This document shows positions 1-8,842 of a stretch of DNA of 64,000 bases, piece after piece; the stretch's first letter is position 1, and each line of letters starts with the position of its first letter. The stretch lies in NCBI RefSeq assembly GCF_003751385.1, contig NZ_RJVA01000011.1, positions 124,001-188,000 on the forward strand. The letters are read 5' to 3'. Under the pieces are notes generated by a model that searched no databases, was not told the DNA's origin, and saw only the letters and a list, made by a program, of their open reading frames with translations. The stretch comes from Desulfosoma caldarium. Its GTDB lineage: Bacteria; Desulfobacterota; Syntrophobacteria; Syntrophobacterales; DSM-9756. A program made the translations under genes and the position numbers.

Positions 1-164
1 TCTTGGGCGTCTTTGAGGGCCTGTTCGGCCGTGACCGTGAGGAAACAATTGAGTTGAGGGTTCAGTCTTTGGATGCGATCCAGGTACGCACGAACCACTT
101 CCGTCACACTGCATTGCTTTGCCAAAAGAGCTTCTCTGAGCCCATGAATGGTCAGGTGGGTCAC
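1..164 (-). CDS. gatA: Glutamyl-tRNA(Gln)/aspartyl-tRNA(Asn) amidotransferase subunit A, N-terminal fragment
   Basis: Only the first ~54 codons are present; the gene runs off the left edge. GatA is the amidase subunit of GatCAB, which converts Glu-tRNA(Gln) or Asp-tRNA(Asn) to the amide form. The reverse-strand translation beginning VTHLTIHGLREALLAK and continuing through VVRAYLDRIQRLNPQLN matches the family N-terminus. I chose the GTG at 164 because an AAGGA lies 9 nt upstream; a GTG three codons earlier (173) sits too close to that site. It follows gatC by about 28 nt on the same strand, as expected for a gatC-gatA operon. The catalytic amidase region is outside the window. Confidence 0.85.
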   Translation of the reverse strand, partial: MTHLTIHGLREALLAKQCSVTEVVRAYLDRIQRLNPQLNCFLTVTAEQALKDAQ

Positions 165-192
165 GGACGACACTTCCTTTCCTTTGTCCACT

Positions 193-480
193 TTAGATGA
201 CTCGGGGAACCACAAAATTGGCGCCGTCACTTTGCGGCGCATTGGACAGGGCGCGATCCCGATCCAGGGAAGGGTGAACCGCGTCGGGCCGAAACACGTT
301 TTCCTGCTCTATGGCATGAGTTGTGGGTGGCACCTGGGAGGTGTCAACTTCGTGGAGTTTGTCCATGTATTCCAAAATCATGTTGAGATGCTGCGTCATG
401 GCCAACTCTTCCTCGGCACTGAGACGGAGCCGGGCCAGTTCCGCCACATGCCGCACTTCCTCCAACGTGATCTTTTCCAC
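193..480 (-). CDS. gatC: Asp/Glu-tRNA amidotransferase subunit C
   Basis: GatC is the small stabilising subunit of the GatCAB transamidosome. The core EEVRHVAELARLRLSAEEE followed by a helical stretch and an HAIEQENVFRPD segment is typical. Three starts are possible: ATG 525, ATG 501 and GTG 480. I prefer GTG 480 because a GAGGGAG lies 5 nt upstream, the resulting ~95-residue protein has the usual family length, and the product then begins VEKITLEEV like other GatC proteins. gatA follows immediately downstream. The protein is cytosolic and has no catalytic site of its own. Confidence 0.9.
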   Translation of the reverse strand: MEKITLEEVRHVAELARLRLSAEEELAMTQHLNMILEYMDKLHEVDTSQVPPTTHAIEQENVFRPDAVHPSLDRDRALSNAPQSDGANFVVPRVI

Positions 481-664
481 AGGTGCTCCCTCGCGATTCA
501 TAACCGATTCGACCTCTCTCTTCATGCCCCATTGTTGGCGTGCATGCTACCACAAACGCGCACGGGCTCACAAGGATGGGTTGCAGTTCAACCCCGTTGC
601 TTCTAAGATTTATTTTTGAAGCTTTGGGATCACTCTACGCTGAAGAGAGGACAGAGGATTCTTC

Positions 665-2566
665 ATGGACATTGGACTCACGCCCCCGCAGCAGGAAGCC
701 GTGGAATCCATCGGCCGGCCCGTTTTGGTCGCCGCCGGTGCCGGAAGCGGCAAAACGCGAACCCTGACCGCCAAAATCGCTTACCTCGTCAACGCCTTGG
801 GATACGATCCCGAGCGAATCCTGGCCATCACCTTTACCAACAAGGCCGCCGAAGAAATGAAGCGGCGTCTGGAATCCATGACGGGGCGGCCCGCCCGAGC
901 CTTTCCTTGGGTGCGCACCTTTCACAGCGCCTGTTTTCACATTCTCAAAGAACATTGTGAGCTCTTGGGTTACACGCGGCCTTTGAGCATCCATTCCGAA
1001 CACCAGCAGCGCATGGACATGAAAAAGGCTTTGGCGGAACTGGACATCGATACTGCCTACCTCAATGCCTATCGATCCGTCGTTTCTCGAGCCAAGAACA
1101 GTGAGGATCCGTGGGCCTATTTGGCGCAACCAAGCCGCCTGTTCCGCCTTCAGGAAGTGTTTGAGCTGTACAACCGCATTCTGGCCCAACACAATGCCGT
1201 GGATTTCGATGACATTCTGGCCTTGACGCGAGAGCTTCTCACCCAGAACGAAGCCGTGCGACGCCGCTGCCAGAACCTTTTTGATTACGTGCTGGTGGAC
1301 GAGTTTCAGGATTCCAACGCCGTGCAGTGCCGCATCATGGATTTGTTGCTTCGCGATGGCAACCTCACGGTTGTGGGAGACGACTACCAAAGCATTTATC
1401 AATTTCGTGGAGCGGATCCCTCCTTTTTCATCCATTTTCCCAAAAATTATCCTCATGCCAAAATCGTTCGGCTCGAAGAAAACTTCCGATCCACACGACC
1501 CATTGTGGCGGCCGCGGAAGCCCTCATCGCCCAAAACGCCTCTCGAATCGAAAAGAAGTGCTTCAGCCGCCGCGACGGAAAGCCCGTGGAAGTGCGTCAA
1601 TTTCCCAGTGACAATGACGAAGCGCAATGGGTGGCGCATCGTTGCAGGGCTTTGCATCTGGACCAGGGTGTGCCCTTTCGGGACATGGCCGTGCTTTATC
1701 GAACCAAGTTCTGTTCCATGGTGTTGGAGCGGGCCATGCGGCACAAGGGGGTGCCTTACACCATGATGGGAGGCCGGGGTTTTTTTGAACGCCGCGAAGT
1801 GCAGGACATTCACGCCTATCTCATGAGTGCCTTGAATCCCAAGGACGATGTGGCCTTTGAGCGCATCATCAACGTGCCGCGACGGGGACTGGGCAATGCC
1901 ACCCTGAAAAAGATTTTGGCCACCGGAGGGTCTGGCACACCGCTTCAGGAAAAATGTCGGCGCGCCTTAAAACGAGGACTGCTCGGCAAAAAAGTCGCCG
2001 CGGCCATGGAGGAGCTTCTAAAGCTTCTGGAAAACCTTCGAGAACTCAAGCCCCACGAAGCCATACAAACCGTCGTGGAAACCTGCCGATATGAAGAGTA
2101 CCTTCGGGGAATCAGCGAAGGAGAGGACGATTTTGTCGCGCGACGGGAAAATATCGAGCAGATGGTGGAGGCAGCGCGTCAGGCCGCGGACATGGAATCC
2201 TATCTGGAATCGTGTGCCCTGATTCGCGAAGACCAAGACGATGCGGAAGCGGGAGCCGGGGTACGGTTGGCCACCTTTCATGCGGCCAAGGGCCTGGAGT
2301 TTCAAGTCGTCTTTGTCATTGGGATTGAAGAAGGCCTGCTTCCCCACTGGCGCTCCGTGCACGTCGAAGGCGCTTCCGCCGAAGGCCCAGGCGAGGAAAG
2401 TCTTCAGGGTCTTGAAGAGGAGCGGCGGCTTCTCTATGTGGCCATGACGCGTGCCGTTGGAGAACTTTATCTGTCCCATGCCATGATTCGAAAGGGGGAT
2501 TTGGTGAGGCCAAGCCGTTTCTTGTCGGAACTTCCCGAAGAATACGTTGTGCGGCGAAGCTGGTGA
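665..2566 (+). CDS. UvrD/Rep/PcrA-type superfamily 1A DNA helicase
   Basis: A 633-residue ATP-dependent 3'-5' DNA helicase. The SF1A motifs appear in order: Q motif TPPQQEAV near residue 8; Walker A AAGAGSGKT at about 22-30; motif II DEFQD near 217; motif III VGDDYQSIYQFRGA; motif IV EENFRST; motif V FHAAKGLEFQVVF; and motif VI LLYVAMTRA near 595. It is shorter than UvrD or PcrA (~720 residues), with little C-terminal tail beyond motif VI, so closer to Rep in shape. Likely role: DNA repair or replication-fork processing. It stops 13 nt before the exonuclease III start, suggesting a two-gene repair operon. Exact subfamily (Rep, PcrA, UvrD) cannot be fixed by eye. Confidence 0.92.
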   Translation: MDIGLTPPQQEAVESIGRPVLVAAGAGSGKTRTLTAKIAYLVNALGYDPERILAITFTNKAAEEMKRRLESMTGRPARAFPWVRTFHSACFHILKEHCELLGYTRPLSIHSEHQQRMDMKKALAELDIDTAYLNAYRSVVSRAKNSEDPWAYLAQPSRLFRLQEVFELYNRILAQHNAVDFDDILALTRELLTQNEAVRRRCQNLFDYVLVDEFQDSNAVQCRIMDLLLRDGNLTVVGDDYQSIYQFRGADPSFFIHFPKNYPHAKIVRLEENFRSTRPIVAAAEALIAQNASRIEKKCFSRRDGKPVEVRQFPSDNDEAQWVAHRCRALHLDQGVPFRDMAVLYRTKFCSMVLERAMRHKGVPYTMMGGRGFFERREVQDIHAYLMSALNPKDDVAFERIINVPRRGLGNATLKKILATGGSGTPLQEKCRRALKRGLLGKKVAAAMEELLKLLENLRELKPHEAIQTVVETCRYEEYLRGISEGEDDFVARRENIEQMVEAARQAADMESYLESCALIREDQDDAEAGAGVRLATFHAAKGLEFQVVFVIGIEEGLLPHWRSVHVEGASAEGPGEESLQGLEEERRLLYVAMTRAVGELYLSHAMIRKGDLVRPSRFLSELPEEYVVRRSW

Positions 2567-2579
2567 GCGAGGGAAGAAA

Positions 2580-3371
2580 ATGCTGTGGAAAGTGGCGACC
2601 TTCAATGTCAACGGCGTGCGGGCGCGCTTGGACCGGCTCCTGGCATGGATTTCTGAGCAGCATCCTCACGTGCTATGCCTTCAGGAAACAAAATGCCAGG
2701 ATGCGGTGTTTCCTCGACAAGCCTTGGAGGCGCTGGGATATGAGGTTCTGGTCAAGGGAGAAAAATCTTTTAACGGGGTGGCGGTGCTGACACAGGAGAC
2801 GCCAGAGTCCGTGGTCATGGAAACCGGCGACCCCTTGTTGGACCGTGAGGCGCGCTTTTTGGCCGTCCAGGTGCAGGGCGTATGGGTCATCAACACCTAC
2901 GTGCCTCAGGGGCGTTCCCCCGACGATCCTGCATTTCAGTACAAGCTGGATTTCTTGAATCAAGTGGGCCGGTGGATTCAGGAACGCTTTTCTCCGCAGG
3001 ATCTCTTGATCTGGACTGGGGACATCAATGTGGCACCAGAGGCCATCGATGTCTACGACCCCAAACGTCTCGAAGGCGAAGTGGGGTTTCATCCCGAAGA
3101 ACGGGCCAAGCTGAAGGAAATCATGGCCTGGGGTTTGGTGGATCTTTTGCGGCGCCTGCATCCGCAGGCCAAGCAGTTCACCTTTTGGGATTACCGGTTG
3201 CCCAAAAGCTTTGATCGCAACCTGGGCTGGCGACTCGATCACATGCTGGTGACGGAACCCATGGCGCACAGGTGCGCGGAATGCTTTGTGGACACTGGCC
3301 CACGGGGGCAGAGCAAGCCCAGTGATCATACGCCCGTGGTGGCCGTTTTTGACATGAGTTCGCTTTCCTGA
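2580..3371 (+). CDS. xthA: Exodeoxyribonuclease III (AP endonuclease, XthA family)
   Basis: 263-residue Mg-dependent exonuclease/apurinic endonuclease of the EEP fold, acting in base-excision repair. Motifs in order: ATFNVNGVRARLDRLLAW at the N-terminus, LQETKCQD (metal-binding Glu), NTYVPQG, GDINVAPEAIDVYDP (catalytic Asp/Asn), WRLDHMLVT and SDHTPVV (C-terminal catalytic His). I place the start at ATG 2580 because GAGGGAAGAAA lies directly upstream and the product then begins MLWKVATFNVNG like homologues. It follows the helicase gene by 13 nt. Confidence 0.93.
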   Translation: MLWKVATFNVNGVRARLDRLLAWISEQHPHVLCLQETKCQDAVFPRQALEALGYEVLVKGEKSFNGVAVLTQETPESVVMETGDPLLDREARFLAVQVQGVWVINTYVPQGRSPDDPAFQYKLDFLNQVGRWIQERFSPQDLLIWTGDINVAPEAIDVYDPKRLEGEVGFHPEERAKLKEIMAWGLVDLLRRLHPQAKQFTFWDYRLPKSFDRNLGWRLDHMLVTEPMAHRCAECFVDTGPRGQSKPSDHTPVVAVFDMSSLS

Positions 3372-3383
3372 GAGGCACGAATC

Positions 3384-4361
3384 ATGGTCCTTGGAGTTTC
3401 CACGTCGTGGGCGGCGGGACAGGTGACCCACGGAAGAGACTTGGTGGAGCGCTGCAAAGCCTTGAATGTGGCCGCCCTGGAATTGGACTATCGTGTGCCC
3501 GCGCCCCTGTTTCAGCAGGTGGCCATGGCGTTAAAGGGTTCGGGGATTCAGGTGGTCAGCCTTCACAATTTTTGCCCTGTGCCCGATCCCGTGCCTTGGG
3601 ACCGGGTGTGTGCCGAGCCGTTTCTTTTGAGCCATACGGATCGAGAGGAGCGGCTTCGCGCGGTGCAGTGGACGCTCAAGACCATGGAACATGCCAATGC
3701 CTTGGAAGCGCCGTATGTTGTGCTGCACTGCGGTCGCGTGGCCATGGACGCGGAACTGCCCACCCTGACGGCCTTGCGGGAAAGGGTCGGAGTGCAAGCC
3801 CCAGAATACCAGGCCTTCTTAGAGCGCAAATTGGCCGAGCGCCAGGCTCGACGCACGCCTTTTCTGGATGCACTGCTCTGGAGCCTGGACCGGCTGGCTC
3901 GAGAAGCCCAAAGGCTTCACGTTATGCTGGGTTTGGAAAACCGAGCCCACTACCATGAAATGCCAAACATGGAAGAGTACCAGGTTCTGTTGCATGAATT
4001 GGAGGGGGCACCGATAGGCTACTGGTACGATACCGGGCATGGACACCTCATGGAAATTTTTGGTTGGGGAAACCCCATGGAAACCTTGAATGCCTGCCAA
4101 GACCAACTCGTTGGAATTCATGTTCACGATGCCGTTGGCCAGAGCGATCACCTGCCGCCCGGCTCAGGACACATTCAGCTGGAGCCCGTGGTCCGCCTGG
4201 CAGGCCGCCTGGGCTGCCCTTTGATCGTAGAGCTGAAAGCCGGCACAAACGATGACGACTGTCAAGCCGGCGTGGAACATGTGCGAAAGCTCATGGAGGC
4301 CGTGGCCGAACCCGTGGAGGACCAGGATGAGAGAGCCTCGCATTCCCGTCTTCACCCATGA
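3384..4361 (+). CDS. Sugar phosphate isomerase/epimerase-like TIM barrel protein (AP endonuclease 2 superfamily)
   Basis: 325-residue protein of the xylose-isomerase-like TIM barrel superfamily. Supporting segments are VSLHNFCPVPDP, the HCGR strand end, LENRAHYHEMPN (conserved Glu of the metal site), YDTGHGHLM, IHVHDAVGQSDHLPPGSG and a late IVELK. These supply the usual Glu/His/Asp metal ligands. Substrate is unknown; members include sugar isomerases, inositol catabolism enzymes and endonuclease IV. GAGAGG lies 8 nt before ATG 3384. The end overlaps the following deacetylase-family gene by 35 nt, so the two are probably co-translated. It lies 12 nt after xthA. Confidence 0.8.
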   Translation: MVLGVSTSWAAGQVTHGRDLVERCKALNVAALELDYRVPAPLFQQVAMALKGSGIQVVSLHNFCPVPDPVPWDRVCAEPFLLSHTDREERLRAVQWTLKTMEHANALEAPYVVLHCGRVAMDAELPTLTALRERVGVQAPEYQAFLERKLAERQARRTPFLDALLWSLDRLAREAQRLHVMLGLENRAHYHEMPNMEEYQVLLHELEGAPIGYWYDTGHGHLMEIFGWGNPMETLNACQDQLVGIHVHDAVGQSDHLPPGSGHIQLEPVVRLAGRLGCPLIVELKAGTNDDDCQAGVEHVRKLMEAVAEPVEDQDERASHSRLHP

Positions 4362-5103
4362 TCTTTTCTTGGAATCCTATACTCAGGATCCGGCGGCAGC
4401 GCCGGGACGCATGCAATGCATTCGAGATGCCATTGCCGATGTGAGCGAATTTCGCGAGGCACTGCCGGCTTCTTGGGAAGATCTTCAAAGAGTGCACACG
4501 CCCCGGCATATTCAGGAGGTCATTCGAGAGGGGCTGGACCGTGTGGCTTCCTTGGCCGCAGGGGCCACCGTGATGGCCGCCGTGGAAGGATTGCAAAGGC
4601 CTTCCTTTGCTCTGGTGCGTCCTCCTGGACATCATGCCTCCGCGGACAGTTCCTGGGGCTTTTGCTATTACAACAACGTGGCCATCGCCGTGGAATACCT
4701 CAGGCACCACCGTCACATTGGAACGGCCTACATTCTGGATTTCGACCTTCACTACGGCGATGGCACCGTCAATATCTTGGGGGATAAGGGCTACGCCGCG
4801 ATTCTGAACCCTCAAACCGAAGACCGAAAAGAATATCTTCGCCTGGTGGAAAAAAACTTGTCGGAAGCTCAGGCCGACATCCTTGCGGTGTCCGCAGGCT
4901 TTGATGCGCACCAACAAGATTGGGGAGGCGTGCTCTTAACCGAAGATTACACGGCCATAGGGGCCATGATACGCGCGACCTGTGCACGCCTTGGCATAGG
5001 ATGCTTTGCCGCCCTTGAAGGAGGCTATAACCATACGGTGCTGGGAAAGAACGTTCGAGCTTTTCTGCTTGGACTTCTGGGCCGTGACGCGTCGACCGCT
5101 TGA
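4327..5103 (+). CDS. Histone deacetylase-superfamily hydrolase (AcuC/acetylpolyamine amidohydrolase type)
   Basis: 258-residue member of the arginase/deacetylase fold. The signature RPPGHHA (charge-relay His pair), GFCYYNNVAIA, ILDFDLHYGDGT (zinc Asp/His), VSAGFDAHQQD (second zinc Asp) and LEGGYN (catalytic Tyr loop) are all present, so it should be an active Zn-dependent deacetylase; the substrate (acetyl-lysine, acetylpolyamine or another amide) is not visible. It is shorter than AcuC (~390) because the loops between DGTVN and the C-terminal half are reduced. Start ATG 4327 has GGAGGA 5 nt upstream and lies inside the preceding gene. Confidence 0.85.
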   Translation: MREPRIPVFTHDLFLESYTQDPAAAPGRMQCIRDAIADVSEFREALPASWEDLQRVHTPRHIQEVIREGLDRVASLAAGATVMAAVEGLQRPSFALVRPPGHHASADSSWGFCYYNNVAIAVEYLRHHRHIGTAYILDFDLHYGDGTVNILGDKGYAAILNPQTEDRKEYLRLVEKNLSEAQADILAVSAGFDAHQQDWGGVLLTEDYTAIGAMIRATCARLGIGCFAALEGGYNHTVLGKNVRAFLLGLLGRDASTA

Positions 5104-5231
5104 CAGGCACGAAAACATTTTCGGGACGGGGGCCGCGAAGCTCGCCAACCCCGCGAAAACGAGCCTTGACGTGCTCGTGTCCTCGATTTTTTCGTCCGCG
5201 GGCACAATCATTCCAAAGCAAGAGGGGCGAA

Positions 5232-5997
5232 GTGTTCAAGAACGGCCTGCAAGGCTTCTTGCTTTTGGCCTTGGTTGTGGGCCTGAACAAGGCTTACGGA
5301 GGCCTTTCAGAAACCACGGCACAGGTTCGTCGCTCCGTCGTGGCGGTGGGTACGTATCAGGCCTTGCGGCGCCCGCCGTCGGTTTTCCTGGGCACGGGAT
5401 TTGTCGTGGCCCAAGGACGGCACATTCTCACCAACGCTCATGTTCTTCCGAAAGAGCTGGACAAGACGCATCGAGAAGTTCTTGCGGCCTCTGTGGGTCG
5501 AGGTCCCCACGTGCAATGGAGAGAGCTGGAGGAGGTGGCTCGGGACTCGGAGCACGACGTGGTGCTGCTGCGCATGCAGGGGGGCCCTTTGCCACCGCTG
5601 ACTGGATACGTCCTTAGTTCGAGAAGGTCAGGACATCGCGTTTACCGGATTTCTCATCGGCGTGGTGCTCGGCCTTTACCCGGTGACCCACCGGGGGATC
5701 ATCTCCGCCTTGAGCCCAATGATGATTCCGGTCAAATCCGGACAATCCCTGACCCCCGATCTCGTGCAGAAGCTCAAGAAGGCCTTTGACGTGTATCAGT
5801 TGGATGCCACGGCGTATCCGAGAAACGGTGGAAGTCCTCTGTTTCACCCGGACACGGGCCGAGTCCTGGGAATCGTGAACAAGGTTTTGCTCACCCAAGG
5901 CAAAGAAAAAGCCTTGGAATCCCCAAGCGGCATCAGTTTCGCCGTTCCCATTGTCCATGCGGTCACCCTGATGCAAAAAGCCGGAGTGTCCCCCTAG
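5232..5997 (+). pseudogene. Secreted trypsin-like serine protease (HtrA-like), frameshifted
   Basis: The reading frame opens at GTG 5232 (GAGGGG 4 nt upstream) with a signal peptide NGLQGFLLLALVVGLNKAYG. His70 in LTNAHVL and Asp109 in SEHDVVLLR form the first two catalytic residues. Near 5609-5615 the homology moves from frame 3 to frame 1: TGYV continues as LVREGQDIAFTGFLIG in the other frame, which then carries the Ser region NGGSPLF and runs to the TAG at 5997. Removing one base in gtccttagt restores one continuous protease of about 255 residues. This could be a real inactivating indel, a sequencing error or, less likely, +1 recoding. Convergent with the next gene, 13 nt away. Confidence 0.8.
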
Positions 5998-6010
5998 TGA
6001 GCCATCTTCA

Positions 6011-6340
6011 TCACGCGGAATCCGGCTCTGTGGACCGATAAAGGAACACGTAGTCCAAGCCGTTGACGGTGATGGTGCACTGTGCGCCGCGGGATTGGGC
6101 ATACACGAGCCATGCTGGTCGGGAAGGTTCACAGCATTCTACGTTGGGTGAAAAAAAACCTCGCCGACCATCGTACCAGGCAAGAAGCATGGGATTTTTT
6201 AAACGCTTCTGGGCTTCATGGTCGGCCATTCGACGGGCTTCATCGAAGGTGAGGGTATCCGGTCGGTCCTTTAGATCCACGACGTTTTCCAGCATCCATC
6301 GCTCCAAAGGAATACATGTTTTGGCGATCGTTACGGTCAT
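6011..6340 (-). CDS. Small conserved-looking protein of unknown function
   Basis: 109 residues, beginning MTVTIAKTCIPLERWML. I chose ATG 6340 because AAGGA lies 9 nt upstream; an in-frame ATG 36 nt earlier has no such site. The protein is soluble, with a charged helical middle (FDEARRMADHEAQKRLKN) and a beta-rich end (AQCTITVNGLDYVFLYRS). It loosely resembles short archaeal/sulfate-reducer hypothetical proteins, but I do not recognise the family with confidence. It ends 13 nt from the end of the frameshifted protease gene on the opposite strand. Confidence 0.6.
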   Translation of the reverse strand: MTVTIAKTCIPLERWMLENVVDLKDRPDTLTFDEARRMADHEAQKRLKNPMLLAWYDGRRGFFSPNVECCEPSRPAWLVYAQSRGAQCTITVNGLDYVFLYRSTEPDSA

Positions 6341-6520
6341 GAGGCATGATCCTTTCTTGGCAAAGAGCATGGGCAACAGCCCACACTCATTAAGATAATG
6401 AAAAGGCGTGAGCGGTCATGGCCGAGGGCGTTCCACAGGTCTTGCCCTCACCGAGCACTGCTGCCCCATGAAAGCTCGTTTTCGTAGGGGCGTGCAACAG
6501 GCGGCGGCCTGGTTGAAGGG

Positions 6521-7210
6521 TCATGATACCACGTCCTCGTGTTCAAAATGTCGCAAAGCTTTGGGGTCGGCGCTTTCCATCGCGTCGATCCACCCTTGAA
6601 CCCTCCTTGCTCCATAGGCTGCTTTCCACGCGTCCAGGATGGCTTGAACCGGAATGTCGGCATAGACTCCATGATAGGCCACGTATTCCATGAACCTTTG
6701 CTGTTGCTTGTTGTACGGATGAAACAAGGAGTCTCTTTGACCGTCGAAAACCAAGGGCTCGATCCCGTGCCGCAGGCACAGCTCCTTGTTGAAAGCCGGC
6801 GTGGCCTTCACCCAGCGGCCCTCAAGGAAAAGATCCGTGTACCCATGAAAGACGAAGAGGTCTGAGCCCAAGTATTCCAGGAGCTGTTTCGTGGCCAGGT
6901 GGTTCCTCACGGTGGCGAAACCCACGCGGGCCGGAATGCCTTGGGACCGAGCCAGCGCACAAAGAAGCCCGGCCTTGGGAATGCAAAAGCTTCGGCCTCG
7001 CCTCAAAACCTCGCTCGCCTGGTAATGTTCTGGTCGATAAAAGGGCGAGTAGGGATCGTAGCGAATGCGGTCGCGCACCGCTTCGTACAACCGAACGGCC
7101 TTTTCCACAGAATTTGTGGCGTTCCCGACGGCCTCACTGGCGAACTCAAGCACTCGAGGATGTTTCCAGTCCAGAATAGCCGTCGGTTCCAGATAGGGTT
7201 GCATCGTCAT
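6521..7210 (-). CDS. Transglutaminase-like domain protein
   Basis: 229-residue cytosolic protein with a transglutaminase/papain-like core. The nucleophile is probably Cys76 in RGRSFCIPKAGLL, and the second catalytic residue His121 in VFHGYTDLFLEG; the usual following acid is not obvious in WVKATPAFN. The stretch VRDRIRYDPY before the Cys is typical of the family. No signal peptide. Members act as proteases, amidases or have lost activity, so the role is open. It is upstream of the small hypothetical gene on the same strand and downstream of yceI-like. Confidence 0.78.
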   Translation of the reverse strand: MTMQPYLEPTAILDWKHPRVLEFASEAVGNATNSVEKAVRLYEAVRDRIRYDPYSPFYRPEHYQASEVLRRGRSFCIPKAGLLCALARSQGIPARVGFATVRNHLATKQLLEYLGSDLFVFHGYTDLFLEGRWVKATPAFNKELCLRHGIEPLVFDGQRDSLFHPYNKQQQRFMEYVAYHGVYADIPVQAILDAWKAAYGARRVQGWIDAMESADPKALRHFEHEDVVS

Positions 7211-7252
7211 TTCTTCACACCTTCTTGCCCTGATGAGATCAGCCGCCAGCTT

Positions 7253-7867
7253 TCACTTGGCTGAAACTCGGTCCCGAAGCATTTCCACATAAATGGCGAT
7301 GGATACCTCTTTGCCAATCAGGCCTTTTTGAAAAAACTCGCCGTTGCCCACGCCAAATTCCAGACGGTCGATGGTCGTGTGAGCTTCAAAACCGATGATT
7401 TCTTTCGATGGATCCATGGGATGAACGGTGGAGCCGAGATAGCGGAATGGTAAGTCCAAAGGGCGACGGACGTTTTTAATGGTGAGGGTGCCTCGAGCGA
7501 TGAAGTCGGTGGTAGATTTTCCCGAAAGGATTTGCGTGCTTTCGAACGTCATGACGGGATATTTTTCGGCGTCGAAGAAATCGGAAGACCGCAAATGGGC
7601 GTCTCGCTTTTCAACGCGCGTGTTGATGGAATTGACTGGAATGGTCACCGTGACGGCCCCCGCTTCGGGCCGCGCCGGGTCGAAAACCATGTGACCTTGC
7701 ACCTCATCAAAGGTTCCGGCAACTTTTGCCAGAATATGCCGAATGGTAAAGGTCACACTGCTGTGGAAAGGATCAAAGGACCAGGCTTCGCCCTGCGCCG
7801 CGGCCGCGTTCCACCCTGCACCCCATATCACGCATAACGCCAGCCAGATTGCCAGTTTCTTCTTCAT
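7253..7867 (-). CDS. YceI family periplasmic lipid-binding protein
   Basis: 204 residues with a cleavable signal peptide (MKKKLAIWLALCVIWGAGWNAAA). The mature part starts WSFDPFHSSVTFTIRHILAKVAGTFDEV, the hallmark of the YceI lipocalin-like barrel that binds polyisoprenoids or other amphiphiles, and continues with INTRVEKRDAHLRSSDFFDAEKYP. The protein is expected in the periplasm. Possible role in isoprenoid or lipid handling, stress or acid resistance; not determined by context. It precedes the transglutaminase-like gene by 42 nt and may be co-transcribed with it. Confidence 0.93.
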   Translation of the reverse strand: MKKKLAIWLALCVIWGAGWNAAAAQGEAWSFDPFHSSVTFTIRHILAKVAGTFDEVQGHMVFDPARPEAGAVTVTIPVNSINTRVEKRDAHLRSSDFFDAEKYPVMTFESTQILSGKSTTDFIARGTLTIKNVRRPLDLPFRYLGSTVHPMDPSKEIIGFEAHTTIDRLEFGVGNGEFFQKGLIGKEVSIAIYVEMLRDRVSAK

Positions 7868-8118
7868 GATTCACTCCTTCATAGTGAGTGCCAACAATGT
7901 CTCGCGTCAAAAGGCCCCGCGAAACAGATTCATGACCTTATGGTAGGATTGAAAGGAGTTTCCGTCCAGAGGGCGCTCACCCACCTGTCGTTCCAAGGCC
8001 TTGAAACGGGCATGACAAGCGGCCGAAGAAATGCTAAAGATTCGGTGAAAAAAGGTACAAATGGCTTGAAAAGATGCCGAGAATTTTTTGGACTATCGCA
8101 GAAAAGGGGACCTGGCTC

Positions 8119-8310
8119 ATGACGACCGTCATGCCTGAAGGGGAAGCCATCCGCAAAGCCGTCAAGTGGGTGTCCAATTGTGTGCAGGAAAACCCGGACA
8201 AACCCGTGCAAAAGATCGTTTGCGAGGCGATTCTGCGCTTCGATCTCTCGCCCATTGAAGCGGAGTTCCTCATGGATTTTTACAAAGCCAAACGCCGAAC
8301 CGAACCCTAG
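8119..8310 (+). CDS. Small hypothetical protein, helical
   Basis: 63 residues, beginning MTTVMPEGEAIRKAVKWVS and containing KIVCEAILRFDLSPIEAEFLMDFYKAK. ATG 8119 has AGGGGA 8 nt upstream, which favours it over an ATG 45 nt earlier. The composition predicts a compact soluble helical protein. I do not recognise a family. It lies between divergent yceI-like and a convergent Cys-rich gene. Confidence 0.6.
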   Translation: MTTVMPEGEAIRKAVKWVSNCVQENPDKPVQKIVCEAILRFDLSPIEAEFLMDFYKAKRRTEP

Positions 8311-8319
8311 CGGTCGAAA

Positions 8320-8375
8320 ACGCCATCAATGCTCACAGGCTTTGAAGGGCGGGCCATGATCGGTCTTGATGGCGT
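8320..8375. repeat. Inverted repeat between convergent genes
   Basis: A 10-bp perfect inverted repeat, ACGCCATCAA (8320-8329) and TTGATGGCGT (8366-8375), with a 36-nt spacer. It lies between convergent genes ending at 8310 (+) and 8375 (-), and could end transcription from either side, but there is no T-run. Confidence 0.35.
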
Positions 8376-8734
8376 CAGCACACGGAAGCGAGGCTCATGG
8401 GTTTGTGCGCGTGAATCTTGAGACGCCAGTGGTTGTGGCAGCCTAAATGGCAAACCACTTTGACGGTGACGAATTTTTGACGACACGGAAACCACACTTC
8501 TTCACTGGCGCTGGGGTTTTCACAGACGCGGCAAAACCACTGGTAGCCCGTTACATACCTCTGGTGGCTTGGGTCGAGGCGCAATCGAAACCGTTTAAAG
8601 AGTTGATCGCGGTTGTCGCCGTAGGAAGAGGCATGGCCTTCGGCGCAAGCCTGTTGCCTGCGAAAGAAGTCGTCCACGAAAAGGTTTTCGGACGTTTCTG
8701 GGTGGCGGCTTGTGCCGTTGTGGCAGGCATTCAT
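8375..8734 (-). CDS. Cys/His-rich hypothetical protein, likely metal-binding
   Basis: 119 residues starting MNACHNGTSRHPETSENLFV. The start at 8734 is supported by AGGAGG 7 nt upstream. Cys and His residues cluster in FCRVCENPSASEEVWFPC and VVCHLGCHNHWRLKIHAH, suggesting one or two zinc sites of zinc-ribbon type. The CHLGCH segment is C-X3-CH, not a canonical CXXCH haem motif, and there is no signal peptide, so a c-type cytochrome is not supported. Family unknown. Confidence 0.55.
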   Translation of the reverse strand: MNACHNGTSRHPETSENLFVDDFFRRQQACAEGHASSYGDNRDQLFKRFRLRLDPSHQRYVTGYQWFCRVCENPSASEEVWFPCRQKFVTVKVVCHLGCHNHWRLKIHAHKPMSLASVC

Positions 8735-8842
8735 GATGAGACCTCCTATGCAGCAGGGCATGGGAGGTGTTCCGCGAGAGCCTGGACTTGGTATGTTGCG
8801 TCAAAAGGGCTTTGTCATGCCCCTTTGGCCGTCCCGCACAGG

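Noticed and set aside
635-1813. 392-codon minus-strand open frame opposite the helicase
   Set aside because: Shadow of the helicase gene; the sense strand carries all SF1 motifs.
8375-8734. c-type haem protein based on CHLGCH
   Set aside because: Spacing is C-X3-CH and there is no signal peptide, so a canonical haem-attachment site is absent.
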